NCBI RefSeq assembly: GCF_014172405.1
Contig: NZ_WNXC01000001.1
Span: 310,001 to 374,000, forward strand
DNA length: 64,000 nt
Direction of reading: 5' to 3'
From: Pedobacter gandavensis
GTDB lineage: Bacteria > Bacteroidota > Bacteroidia > Sphingobacteriales > Sphingobacteriaceae
The position numbers and the translations under genes are program-made. The notes under the pieces were generated by a model that was not told the DNA's origin, did no database searches, and saw only the letters and a program-made list of their open reading frames with translations. Position 1 is the stretch's first letter. The number at the start of each line of letters is the position of its first letter. This document shows, piece by piece, positions 1-8,172 of the stretch.

Positions 1-1
1 A

Positions 2-538
2 TCGCAATTGCCAGTGATGGTTGGTGTGGCAGTGGTACGCGAGATTGGGCCCGTCATCACCGCATTGATTTTTGCTGGAAAAATAGCCAGCAGTATGGGG
101 GCGGAGCTAGGCTCTATGAAAGTGACTGAACAGATAGATGCAATGGAGGTAAGCGGGATTAATCCTTTTAGATATTTGATCTATATCAGAATACTGGCAG
201 CTACCCTAATGCTCCCTGTACTGACCATCCTTGGGGATGTCATTTCATTACTCGGCGCTTATATTGGGGTCAATATCAATTCGGTAACCAGCTTGAACTT
301 ATTCTTTACGCAGATATTTAGGAATCTGAGTATGGGCGATGTGATACCCGCAATGATCAAAACTTTTTTCTTTGGATTTGCCATTGGGCTTATTGGTTGT
401 TACAAGGGGTTTAATTCCAATAAAGGAACTCAAGGGGTTGGAAGTGCTGCAAACTCCGCTGTGGTATTGTCATCCGTGCTGATTTTTGTGATTGATCTGC
501 TGGCTGTACAGATTACGGATTTACTGGGGCTAAATTAA
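2..538 (+). CDS. MlaE-type ABC transporter permease (5' end missing)
   Basis: Integral membrane permease of an MCE (Mla-type) phospholipid transport ABC system. The frame is already open at the left edge, so the N-terminus lies outside the window and 178 codons remain. Visible family features are REIGPVITAL, followed by AELGSMKVTEQIDAM, the conserved cytoplasmic segment that couples MlaE to its ATPase, and then several hydrophobic helices up to the C-terminus. The stop lies 5 nt before the ATPase gene and the MCE gene follows, so the three form one operon in the order permease-ATPase-MCE. Family assignment is firm. The direction of lipid transport cannot be read from sequence. Confidence 0.93.
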   Translation, partial: SQLPVMVGVAVVREIGPVITALIFAGKIASSMGAELGSMKVTEQIDAMEVSGINPFRYLIYIRILAATLMLPVLTILGDVISLLGAYIGVNINSVTSLNLFFTQIFRNLSMGDVIPAMIKTFFFGFAIGLIGCYKGFNSNKGTQGVGSAANSAVVLSSVLIFVIDLLAVQITDLLGLN

Positions 539-543
539 AGAGA

Positions 544-1311
544 ATGGAAGCACAAAAACAGTTTGGGAATCGCAAAGTAACAGCAGATCCGGTAATTCAG
601 ATCCACCATTTATTCAAGAAATTTGGAGATCATATTGTTTTGAGTGATTTTGACCTTAAGCTTAAAAAGGAAGAGAACCTCGTGGTGCTGGGGAAGTCTG
701 GTTCCGGGAAATCAGTGCTGGTGAAATGCATCGTAGGATTGATTAAACCAGATAGGGGGAAGATACAGGTATTGGGAGAGGATATTTTTAGATTGGAGGA
801 AGATGAGCTGAACAAACTGAGGACAAAATTGGGTTTTCTTTTTCAAAGCAATGCGCTCTATGATTCCATGACCATCCGGGAAAACCTCAGGTTTCCATTA
901 CTTAAACATAGGTTTCCAATGTCAGAAGCGGAAATTGAAGCAAGAATAATTGAGGTGCTGGAGCATGTTGGCTTGAAACATACCATAGATATGATGCCCG
1001 CAGAACTATCCGGCGGTATGGCTAAACGCATTGCTTTGGCCCGGGCAATGGTGCTCAGACCTGAGGTCATCTTTTATGATGAACCAACCTCCGGACTGGA
1101 TCCGGTAACCTCCAGAGAAATCGCGACACTGATTCTGGAGATGAAAGAAAAATACCACATTTCTGCGATTATAATTTCACATGATATGGCCTGTGTTAAA
1201 ATTACGGCAGACCGAATCGTATTGCTGCTAGAAGGAAGGTGTTATGCGCAAGGAACCTATGAGGAACTGAAACATTCGAAAGATAGAAACATCACCCAAT
1301 TTTTTAATTAG
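544..1311 (+). CDS. MlaF-type ABC transporter ATPase
   Basis: Cytoplasmic nucleotide-binding subunit that powers the neighbouring permease. All ABC motifs are intact: Walker A GKSGSGKS at residues 50-57, Q-loop FQSNALYDSMT, signature LSGGMAKRIALARA, Walker B VIFYDEPTSGLDP and H-loop ISHD. The signature LSGGM, rather than LSGGQ, is typical of the Mla/Ttg2A branch. At 255 aa it has the normal family length. It starts 5 nt after the permease stop and ends 2 nt before the MCE gene, so translational coupling is likely. Confidence 0.95.
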   Translation: MEAQKQFGNRKVTADPVIQIHHLFKKFGDHIVLSDFDLKLKKEENLVVLGKSGSGKSVLVKCIVGLIKPDRGKIQVLGEDIFRLEEDELNKLRTKLGFLFQSNALYDSMTIRENLRFPLLKHRFPMSEAEIEARIIEVLEHVGLKHTIDMMPAELSGGMAKRIALARAMVLRPEVIFYDEPTSGLDPVTSREIATLILEMKEKYHISAIIISHDMACVKITADRIVLLLEGRCYAQGTYEELKHSKDRNITQFFN

Positions 1312-1313
1312 AC

Positions 1314-2306
1314 ATGGACAAGCTGGCGAAAAATAATGTTAAACTAGGTGCTTTTGTACTGGCCGGACTCATCGCGCTCCTGCTTACTTTTTATGGCATT
1401 GGAAAGAACAAAAGTATCTTTAACGCTAACTTTATGCTAAAAGTCCGGCTTTCCAATTCTAATGGTTTACTCAGCGGTAACAATGTGCTTTATTCAGGTA
1501 TACAGGCCGGAACTGTGAAAAAAATCACCATTTTAAACGATACCACGATTGAGTTGACCTTATCTGTTGACCATAAGTTAAAGCCTTTCATTCATAAAAA
1601 TGCCCTGGTTTCCATAGGAACCGAAGGGCTAATGGGAAATAAAGTGGTGCAAATTATTCCTGGGAAGGGAAAGGGATTACCTGTCGAAGATGGAGATCTG
1701 TTGCGTACCATCAAGAGTAAGAGTATGGACGATATGTTGCAAACCTTATCCAGAACAAATGAAAACATTGAGGATATTTCAGAAATGTTAAAGCAAATGG
1801 TTGTAGAAATTAATCAAAGTGCCATTCTTGGAATCATCAAAGATCAGCAAATAGGTAAAAGTTTAAAATCAACCCTGGATAATGTGAATGAAACGAGTGC
1901 CCAGGCTAAAGAACTGAGCCAGAATTTAAATCGGATGATTACCCAAGTGAAAAGAGGTAAAGGTGCAGCTGGACTACTCCTGACGGATACCAGTTTTGCA
2001 GCCAACTTAAACAAGACCATGCTTAAACTGAACTCCGCAAGTGATCATGCAAATAATATGACCATCCAGCTGGAAGAGCTGTCTAAAGACCTGAATAAGG
2101 ATTTAAAACAAAGCCATGGTTTTCTGGATTTTTTAATCAGAGACTCTTTACTCATTCAGAAGTTAAATCGAAGTATGGATCATATTGAAAAAGGTACAGA
2201 CGGATTTAACCAGGATATGGAAGCGTTGAAGCATAATTTTCTGCTCAGAGGCTATTTTAAAAAACTCGAGAAAGAAAAGAAAAAGCAAGCAGTTAAAGGT
2301 CAATAA
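1314..2306 (+). CDS. MCE/MlaD family lipid-binding protein
   Basis: Substrate-binding component of the Mla-type transporter, anchored in the inner membrane and projecting into the periplasm. It has one N-terminal transmembrane helix (about residues 12-30), then a single MCE domain (about 35-120, with NGLLSGNNVLYSGIQAGTV and GTEGLMGNKVV). A long helical, Asn/Leu/Lys-rich tail follows to residue 330. MCE proteins of this form oligomerise into a hydrophobic channel; that is family knowledge. It is the third gene of the permease-ATPase-MCE operon. No auxiliary lipoprotein (MlaC/MlaA type) follows. Confidence 0.92.
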   Translation: MDKLAKNNVKLGAFVLAGLIALLLTFYGIGKNKSIFNANFMLKVRLSNSNGLLSGNNVLYSGIQAGTVKKITILNDTTIELTLSVDHKLKPFIHKNALVSIGTEGLMGNKVVQIIPGKGKGLPVEDGDLLRTIKSKSMDDMLQTLSRTNENIEDISEMLKQMVVEINQSAILGIIKDQQIGKSLKSTLDNVNETSAQAKELSQNLNRMITQVKRGKGAAGLLLTDTSFAANLNKTMLKLNSASDHANNMTIQLEELSKDLNKDLKQSHGFLDFLIRDSLLIQKLNRSMDHIEKGTDGFNQDMEALKHNFLLRGYFKKLEKEKKKQAVKGQ

Positions 2307-2319
2307 AATCATTTTTCTT

Positions 2320-3132
2320 ATGAAAACGGTGTTGATACTTACCGATTTATCCAAAAATGCTTTAAATGCCGCGGAAGCCGGCTTAATCCTTGCGATGCAA
2401 AATCAGGTCAATCTGCTGCTCTTTCATTCCTGTGTAAATCTTCCCATGGCTGCTTCCTATCCAGGGCTTTCCTGGATCAACGAGGAACACAATTGGTTGG
2501 ATGAATCTGAAAAACAATTGAAAAGTCTGGCCAAACACCTCCAACGTTTTGGCGAGAGAATGTATCCTCATGAAGCACTTCCTACGATCCACTGTGAAGT
2601 AGGACAAGGGGACCTGAGGACAAACATTGCGGCCATGGTGAGTAAAAAACAAGTAGAACTGGTGGTTATGGGCGGACGCAGCGGAAGCCCAATAGAATGT
2701 CCTAAACCCATGCTGATTGTCGCACAAAAAAAGCCGATGAGAAAGCTGGACAAGCTTACTTTTGCGACTAACTTTAACGAAGAAGATCTTTCAGCCATTC
2801 AGTTGTTGCTGAAATATAGCGAATACTGTAATTTCCAACTGGATATTGTTCATGTAAAACCCGATGGAGATCAAGAACAGTCTTCAAATGAGCCTATTGC
2901 CAGTTTTATAAAGGAGCTGTCCGAAGAGCAGCATCCTGTGGTTAGGTTTACTGAGGTTGGGGGTAAGGATCTGATCCCTCGTTTGTATGCACACTGCAAA
3001 GAAACCGAAACAGATGTACTTGCCTTAACTTATGAGGAGGATTCCTCTTTTGTCAGGTTACTCAAAGAAGGCCTGGTTAACAAGTCCATCTCTAATCAGC
3101 AGCTTCCCTTACTGATACTTCCTAAAAGGTGA
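2320..3132 (+). CDS. Tandem universal stress protein (UspA family)
   Basis: Cytoplasmic stress protein of 270 aa with two Usp folds in tandem (about residues 1-130 and 140-270). The first opens with KTVLILTDLSKNALNAAEAG, typical of UspA, and ends with VVMGGRSGSP. The second ends LPLLILPKR. The ATP-binding G-2X-G-9X-G(S/T) motif looks shortened in repeat 1 and absent in repeat 2, so nucleotide binding is doubtful. It begins 13 nt after the MCE gene and may be co-transcribed. An Hsp20 gene follows, which fits a general stress role. Confidence 0.85.
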   Translation: MKTVLILTDLSKNALNAAEAGLILAMQNQVNLLLFHSCVNLPMAASYPGLSWINEEHNWLDESEKQLKSLAKHLQRFGERMYPHEALPTIHCEVGQGDLRTNIAAMVSKKQVELVVMGGRSGSPIECPKPMLIVAQKKPMRKLDKLTFATNFNEEDLSAIQLLLKYSEYCNFQLDIVHVKPDGDQEQSSNEPIASFIKELSEEQHPVVRFTEVGGKDLIPRLYAHCKETETDVLALTYEEDSSFVRLLKEGLVNKSISNQQLPLLILPKR

Positions 3133-3217
3133 TGTAAATCATCTTATTGCGTAATTACAATCACGATCACTGAGGAACACTTCGGTAAATTAGTGTTGTT
3201 AACTTAAAGATCACATT

Positions 3218-3646
3218 ATGACAACTTTAGTAAAATCAAATGGTTTTCCGGCGCTGAAGTCAGCGATGGAAGATCTCTTTAGTTCTGATTTTTTTAGTAA
3301 GCCTTTTAAGGGGGCAGAGTTTCTTCCAGCAGTAAATATCCGCGATGAGGAAGATCGTTATGAAATGGAAATGTCTGTTCCCGGCTTCAAAAAAGGTGAT
3401 TTCCAAATTACCTCAGAAGATGGGCTGCTCACCATTAGTGCAGAAACCAGCACCGAACATAAAGAGGAAAAAAAGAACTATACCCGTAAGGAATTTAGCA
3501 GTGCCTCTTTCAGTAGAAGTTTTATGTTGCCAGACAATATTAAAGAGGATAATGTAAAGGCAAGTTATAAAGATGGTCTGCTTACCATAAAACTCGAAAA
3601 AACGGTAAAAGGACTTAGCGGAAAAAAACAAATAAGTATTGAGTAA
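3218..3646 (+). CDS. Hsp20 / alpha-crystallin small heat shock protein
   Basis: ATP-independent holdase chaperone of 142 aa, a usual length. The alpha-crystallin domain spans about residues 38-130: PAVNIRDEEDRYEMEMSVPG opens it, and the late-domain motif YKDGLLTIKLEK is visible. The last residues, KQISIE, carry the C-terminal I-x-I motif used for oligomer assembly. It follows the Usp gene after 85 nt, so it may have its own promoter. A stem-loop sits just past the stop codon. Confidence 0.95.
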   Translation: MTTLVKSNGFPALKSAMEDLFSSDFFSKPFKGAEFLPAVNIRDEEDRYEMEMSVPGFKKGDFQITSEDGLLTISAETSTEHKEEKKNYTRKEFSSASFSRSFMLPDNIKEDNVKASYKDGLLTIKLEKTVKGLSGKKQISIE

Positions 3647-3652
3647 AATAAT

Positions 3653-3674
3653 ACCGACAGTGTTGGCTGTCGGT
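3653..3674 (+). terminator. Stem-loop after hsp20
   Basis: Perfect 8-bp inverted repeat ACCGACAG / CTGTCGGT with a 6-nt loop, 6 nt past the hsp20 stop. There is no T-run after it, so it is more likely an mRNA 3'-end or processing structure than a classic terminator. Its position argues that the next gene starts at 3693, not at the upstream ATG that overlaps hsp20. Confidence 0.5.
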
Positions 3675-3692
3675 GTACCTAAATCCAAATCA

Positions 3693-4112
3693 ATGGAAAC
3701 GTTAACCAAATTACCTCCACGATTCCTGGAATATTATATTAATGTCAGGCGATGGAAAACGGAACTGGATTTTTTTAATACAGAAGTCGTTTTTCTAAAC
3801 CGGTTAATGGAGGAGCACTTTTTACAATTGATAGCGGAAGACCGTATCCTGAAGTTAAAGCAGCTGGGTAATAAATTAGCCGTGTTAATGAAGGAAAAGC
3901 ACCAGATAAAGGAGGTGCTGGATTTTCAATTGAAAGAAATTGAGTTACTCGCAGAAGGCCTGCTGAAAGAAAAAACAGCCATGTTGGAGGGAAAGCAGGC
4001 ACACCTGGAGTATCAAATGATAGACCTGATCCATGAATATCGGGAAGTAAAAAGAGAACTGTATGTTTTTATGGAAGTGGTACTAGATGAACGCCGGTTA
4101 TTAATTAATTAA
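3693..4112 (+). CDS. Hypothetical helical protein in stress cluster
   Basis: Not recognised. The 139-aa product is almost entirely predicted helix, rich in Leu/Glu/Lys with heptad-like spacing, and could form a coiled coil. There is no signal peptide or membrane segment. I chose the ATG at 3693 because the longer reading (from 3639) would overlap hsp20 and translate straight through the stem-loop there. It lies 8 nt before the next small gene and probably forms a unit with it. Its place after Usp and Hsp20 suggests a stress-related role, but this is context only. Confidence 0.6.
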   Translation: METLTKLPPRFLEYYINVRRWKTELDFFNTEVVFLNRLMEEHFLQLIAEDRILKLKQLGNKLAVLMKEKHQIKEVLDFQLKEIELLAEGLLKEKTAMLEGKQAHLEYQMIDLIHEYREVKRELYVFMEVVLDERRLLIN

Positions 4113-4120
4113 AAACCATC

Positions 4121-4414
4121 ATGACAGTGATTAAAAATGTACATCCACTGACTGCGGAAGTGTTATTCGATATCCTTAAAAAGGATTTCCCAGATTATAT
4201 CAATACTCGGCTGAATGCAGAGCTTAATATTGATTTTGCCCATGTTTTTGATGAAATCACAGTTAAATTCCCAGAGGTTATTGCCGGGACGGTAATCGTA
4301 GTGACGGTAAACACGGAGGAAATTACGGTCTCAGATCAGGCAGATACCTCAGCATTTAATATCGATTTGCTGAAAAAAAACCTGATAGATTTTATCGAGC
4401 TAAAAGCTACGTAA
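4121..4414 (+). CDS. Hypothetical 97-aa protein
   Basis: Not recognised. A small acidic protein with alternating helical (residues 8-25, 82-95) and strand-forming segments (AGTVIVVTVNTEEITVS). It has no signal peptide, Cys pairs or obvious motif. It is tightly spaced (8 nt) behind the helical protein, and the two look co-translated. The stop lies 16 nt from the 3' end of the convergent GH100-like gene, with no clear terminator between them. Confidence 0.55.
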   Translation: MTVIKNVHPLTAEVLFDILKKDFPDYINTRLNAELNIDFAHVFDEITVKFPEVIAGTVIVVTVNTEEITVSDQADTSAFNIDLLKKNLIDFIELKAT

Positions 4415-4430
4415 AATGGCATTGATCTGG

Positions 4431-5594
4431 TCAGGGGAAAAACGGCGTCGCATTCAGCTCTACACATTTAACGGCATATAAATATAGGGCGGCAGACCAG
4501 GATTGCCAGTCTTGTCCCATAGGTTGTCCATTTTGTGCCTTGTACCATTCATTGAAACCATATTTTAGTTCCTTATTGTGTGAGGTCGTAATCAGCTCGG
4601 TAAGCGTGAATAGTTTTTCTTTTGCTAACTTATATTTTCCGGCGGAAACCAGTGCAGCAATATGGAAAGCAGAGATAAAAGGCCAAATACCTCCGTTATG
4701 ATAGTCGCCGGGTTTGTTATAATGCGCATAGCGGCTGATCCAATCTGGATCATCGGGCTGGATAAATGGAAAAAAATTAGGAGCCAGATCTACCGCTAAG
4801 TCTCCATCTGCCTGCATTTTTTTACAGGCAGATTCTATCCAGGATACCATGTTTTCAGCTCTGGTAGGGGAAGCCAGTCCAGATAATATCGCCAGACTAT
4901 TCCCTAAAAGGTCAAACCTTTCGCTGTTGTATATTTTGTAGGACCAAAAGGCATAATAAGGTTTGGCTTTGACAACCATCCCTTCATGAAGGTGATGCGG
5001 GTTTTCCCCTTTAGTAATGGTAAAGTGTTGCATCGCTTGCTTCAACAGGTCTGCATGCTCATGGTGATTTAACATTCGGAGATAACTATAGGCAAGGGTG
5101 TTCACATAGAGTCCAAAACCGAGCACCCATTGTTCATCCCGCCAATCGCTGGTTGGTTGCTGTGCAATGAGGTAGTCGTCTGATGGACTTTGGTATTCCA
5201 TCCAGGTTAATGCCCTTTGAACGGCAGCCTCTAGAAAAAAATGTTCTCCACTGAATTTCCTGAAAATCCCTGTCGCCAATAAGAACAGGGGAGTGGTATC
5301 ACTTGCACCGCGGTTTTCCGGATCATGAACCATGGAAGGAATATGCCCGTTCTTGGATTGATTTACGGCTAGTGTTTCCAGTGTTTTTCTAACTGTTGCA
5401 ATCAATTCCTTATTGTCGGAAACCAAAATCCCCAATACAGAAAGCATTAAATCCCTGGTATACGGTTCTGGGTATCCCCATGCTGCGGTACGTGGAAGGC
5501 CATGATATGGGCCTTTCGAATTATGTACCAGTACTTCTATTGCAGCCTGTCTTGCATTGTCTATTGTTTTCCAATCCTCGGTTTTCATAATCAC
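4431..5594 (-). CDS. GH100-like / amylo-alpha-1,6-glucosidase-like hydrolase
   Basis: Cytoplasmic (no signal peptide) (alpha/alpha)6-barrel glycosidase of 387 aa. It resembles GH100 neutral invertases and the glucosidase domain of debranching enzymes: an early YTRDLMLS segment, SDWRDEQW mid-protein, then YHNGGIWPFISAFHIAAL and a C-terminal GQDWQSWSAALYLYAV. The acidic residues in YTRD and SDWRDE are candidate catalytic positions. It is the last gene of a minus-strand operon with a GT4 transferase (5-nt gap) and a PIG-L deacetylase. The substrate is unknown; sucrose or a related glucoside is one possibility. The family call is moderate. Confidence 0.7.
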   Translation of the reverse strand: MIMKTEDWKTIDNARQAAIEVLVHNSKGPYHGLPRTAAWGYPEPYTRDLMLSVLGILVSDNKELIATVRKTLETLAVNQSKNGHIPSMVHDPENRGASDTTPLFLLATGIFRKFSGEHFFLEAAVQRALTWMEYQSPSDDYLIAQQPTSDWRDEQWVLGFGLYVNTLAYSYLRMLNHHEHADLLKQAMQHFTITKGENPHHLHEGMVVKAKPYYAFWSYKIYNSERFDLLGNSLAILSGLASPTRAENMVSWIESACKKMQADGDLAVDLAPNFFPFIQPDDPDWISRYAHYNKPGDYHNGGIWPFISAFHIAALVSAGKYKLAKEKLFTLTELITTSHNKELKYGFNEWYKAQNGQPMGQDWQSWSAALYLYAVKCVELNATPFFP

Positions 5595-5599
5595 TCGGG

Positions 5600-6742
5600 T
5601 TAAAATATATTTAATCTTTCTCCTACAATTTGGATGAATCTGGCGGCAACCTTGCGGTAATCAAACTGGGCAATCACTCTTTGTCGGCCTGCAATTCCCA
5701 TCTGCTGTCGGAGTTCCGGGGATGCCATCAAACGGATCAGGCTGTCTTTAATGTCATCAACACTCGCCCGATAATCCACAGTTCTGGGTTCATCAAAAGT
5801 TACCTTATGATTTTCTTCATAACCGGATTCATGCCCAAGCATCACTTCATTGACCACAATTTTCTGGCTCACATTTGCTAAAAGAGCGGTTTCTCCATGG
5901 ACTAAAGTATCCAACATGCCCATTGCATTGATGCCAATGACTGGCTTTCCGCAGGCGCCAGCCTCTATTTGAGGCATCCCAAATCCCTCCAAACGGGATG
6001 GAGCAGCATAAATATCACAGGCGCTAATGAGGTAGGGGATAAACTGTCTGGAAATGATACAGGTATGAAAAGATACATGTTTGCTGATGCCTAATAGCTT
6101 TGAAAGCTCCAGGTCGGAATTGGTTTGAACTGCCGTCCTCAATTGTGGCCAGACCTTGCAGATATATTTCCATTCAGGTAGTTGATCTCCGGCAGCAGCT
6201 AAGGCTTCCATCACTTCCCTTCCTCCTTTAGAGGCCGCATCACCACCGATGGTTAAAATCATTTGCTGTTCTGGCTCAACGCCCAAAGCGGCTCGGACCG
6301 CAAGGATTTTAGGATCGTTTTTTGAATAGGGCTTAAAAGTATCTGTGTCGCAGCCAACCGGAAGTACTTCAATATGATCTCCTTTGATGCCATCACGAAC
6401 ATACATTTCTTTCACCCAGTTGGAGGTCACCAGAATGAGGGGCAAACTATTCAGCACGTCCTGATAGTTGCCAATATAGCCGTCAGCTACCAGCCAGGGG
6501 ACTGCTTTTATGCCGAACTTCTGCGGATGTAGAACCAATTGTGGCGTATGTCCCCAGTACCCGGTTCCGACCACAATATCCGGTTGGAACCATTTGTAGT
6601 ACCATTCTTTTTCCAATGTGGATTCCAAATGCACGGCATGGGCATCAATACCATTGGCAAGCAGGCCCTTGTAAAGTAAATCTCCCTGGGTCGCCAGTCC
6701 TCCCGGACTGGGGGGATAATCATATAATACCAGTACTTTCAT
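5600..6742 (-). CDS. GT4-family glycosyltransferase
   Basis: Retaining nucleotide-sugar-dependent glycosyltransferase with GT-B fold, 380 aa. The N-terminal acceptor domain starts with the glycine-rich YPPSPGGLATQG. The C-terminal donor domain shows ILTIGGDAASKGG and the E-x7-E type motif EGFGMPQIEAGACGKPVIG. Its start overlaps the end of the PIG-L gene by 23 nt, and the GH100-like gene follows after 5 nt, so the three are co-translated. No membrane segment is seen. The acceptor is unknown. Confidence 0.88.
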   Translation of the reverse strand: MKVLVLYDYPPSPGGLATQGDLLYKGLLANGIDAHAVHLESTLEKEWYYKWFQPDIVVGTGYWGHTPQLVLHPQKFGIKAVPWLVADGYIGNYQDVLNSLPLILVTSNWVKEMYVRDGIKGDHIEVLPVGCDTDTFKPYSKNDPKILAVRAALGVEPEQQMILTIGGDAASKGGREVMEALAAAGDQLPEWKYICKVWPQLRTAVQTNSDLELSKLLGISKHVSFHTCIISRQFIPYLISACDIYAAPSRLEGFGMPQIEAGACGKPVIGINAMGMLDTLVHGETALLANVSQKIVVNEVMLGHESGYEENHKVTFDEPRTVDYRASVDDIKDSLIRLMASPELRQQMGIAGRQRVIAQFDYRKVAARFIQIVGERLNIF

Positions 6743-7373
6743 GATTTATATTGCTTTTAAGCCAATCAATTGCTGCATCTTTCGTGCTGAATATCCAAAA
6801 TGCCTCTGCCTTCGGACAGCATTTTACTTCCCAGCTATCTCGCTGGAATCCATAGATATCGATCAGGATGTTTTCTTTCTGTTGCCAAAGTTTATTGGGT
6901 AAATTAAAGTAGAGGTCTGCCTGTTTTTGGGCTTTAGGGCAATACATCCTGTTTCCATCTTCATACGCAAAAATTAAAAGTTCATCACAACGCAATTTAT
7001 TTTCTAACCACAGGTGAATGATTGTTTTGCCTATTTCCTCATGTCTTAAATGCCGGGTATATTCGCCTAAAGGGCTATGCGTGATGATGATGTCGTAAGT
7101 GTGAGCCGGAAGTGTTTTCAAAACCAGGTCGGATAGCTGGTTTAAGTTTTGTGGACTTTGCATTGGGCCGTCATCAAGATCAGCCATTACTCCTTGAGCA
7201 TTTAAAAACCGGATTGCTTTTTGAAATTTTGGCGCTCGGTCAGGATCATTTTTTCTGCATAAGGAGAGAATGAATGGCTCCCAATCCGGGTGGCTTAATA
7301 AAGTCCCCCCCGCCCATAAAGTCTCATCATCCGGGTGCGCAACAATGACCGCAATTTTCTTTTTATCCATCAT
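6720..7373 (-). CDS. PIG-L family N-deacetylase (LmbE-like)
   Basis: Zinc-dependent deacetylase, 217 aa, of the family that includes MshB, BshB and GlcNAc-PI deacetylase. The metal-binding motif AHPDDE is at residues 12-17 near the N-terminus, and the second histidine cluster appears as RHLRHEEIGK. It is the first gene of the operon with GT4 and GH100-like genes. Pairing of PIG-L and GT4 recalls thiol-cofactor pathways, but the GT does not look like BshA/MshA, so a different N-acetyl-sugar product is more likely (inference). Confidence 0.85.
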   Translation of the reverse strand: MMDKKKIAVIVAHPDDETLWAGGTLLSHPDWEPFILSLCRKNDPDRAPKFQKAIRFLNAQGVMADLDDGPMQSPQNLNQLSDLVLKTLPAHTYDIIITHSPLGEYTRHLRHEEIGKTIIHLWLENKLRCDELLIFAYEDGNRMYCPKAQKQADLYFNLPNKLWQQKENILIDIYGFQRDSWEVKCCPKAEAFWIFSTKDAAIDWLKSNINHESTGII

Positions 7374-7498
7374 ACCTTTCTTAAAAGCTAGTTTATTCCT
7401 ACAGAACCACTAAACTTCATAGCTACATTTTTATTTAAATACAAGCCGGAGTTTTTCCAGGGATTAACCTTAAAATTAGCTAAATATGAGCTACTATA

Positions 7499-7536
7499 AG
7501 TGACAGGCATCACGCAGTAGGGTGATACCTGTCACT
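7499..7536 (-). terminator. Long stem-loop after crp/fnr gene
   Basis: 15-bp arms (AGTGACAGGcATCAC / GTGATaCCTGTCACT, one C/A mismatch) around an 8-nt loop. It lies 19 nt past the stop of the Crp/Fnr gene and before the PIG-L operon on the same strand. There is no strong T-run on the minus strand. It probably insulates the two operons. Confidence 0.65.
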
Positions 7537-7554
7537 AGGAAATGGTTTTGAAAA

Positions 7555-8133
7555 TCAGCTTGTTAGTTTCTTTCTAATCCGACTGAGGCTTTCTGCTTTC
7601 ATGCCAAGAAATGAAGCGATATAAGAAACCGGAACATGGTGTAAAATTCCGGGATAGTCCGCCATCAGCTTTCGATACCGTTGCTCCGCAGATAGGGTGG
7701 CCAATTCAAGAGACCGGCTTTCATTATAGGTGATGCATTGCTGAAAGATCTCAATACTGAAATCTTTCATCGCTAAGCTTTTTGCAGTTAGGCTATCCAG
7801 ATCAGCCTTTGTAATTCGCAACAATTCACATTCGGTAATGGTCTCTACCTGCTCATTTGACGGAGTTTCTTTTACAAAATTGAAATAGGAGGTCAAAAAT
7901 CCCGGCGGACAATTAATATGCGTTGTAATCTCGTCGCCATTTTCCTGATAATGGAATAAACGGAGGAAGCCTGAATTAATGTAATAAAGGTATTTAGGTA
8001 CTTTTCCTGATTCCTCAATGATGCGGTTTTTTGGGAATAGTACCGGCTCAAAATACTGCGCAATCAAATCGACATCCTCTTTAGACAGCTGATGCCTGGT
8101 TTTGATAAAATCAATTAATTTCTGTTGCAGCAT
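7555..8133 (-). CDS. Crp/Fnr family transcriptional regulator
   Basis: 192 aa with a cyclic-nucleotide-binding-type beta-roll (about residues 25-115: PKNRIIEESGKVPKYLYYIN) and a short C-terminal helix-turn-helix (VPVSYIASFLGMKAESLSRI). No Cys cluster is present, so it is not an Fe-S Fnr. This short form is common in Bacteroidota and usually lacks proven cAMP binding. It follows the SDR gene by 39 nt on the same strand and may control it. Confidence 0.9.
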   Translation of the reverse strand: MLQQKLIDFIKTRHQLSKEDVDLIAQYFEPVLFPKNRIIEESGKVPKYLYYINSGFLRLFHYQENGDEITTHINCPPGFLTSYFNFVKETPSNEQVETITECELLRITKADLDSLTAKSLAMKDFSIEIFQQCITYNESRSLELATLSAEQRYRKLMADYPGILHHVPVSYIASFLGMKAESLSRIRKKLTS

Positions 8134-8172
8134 ACCTTAAATTGTTTGTTGGGTGATTCAAAATTACAATAA

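Noticed and set aside
3639..3692. Longer start for the helical protein behind hsp20
   Set aside because: It would overlap hsp20 and translate through the stem-loop at 3653-3674; ATG 3693 is more plausible.
4431..7373. Bacillithiol or mycothiol biosynthesis operon
   Set aside because: Deacetylase plus GT4 fits superficially, but the GT does not show the BshA/MshA N-terminus, no BshC or MshC-like ligase is near, and a GH100-like hydrolase is foreign to those routes.
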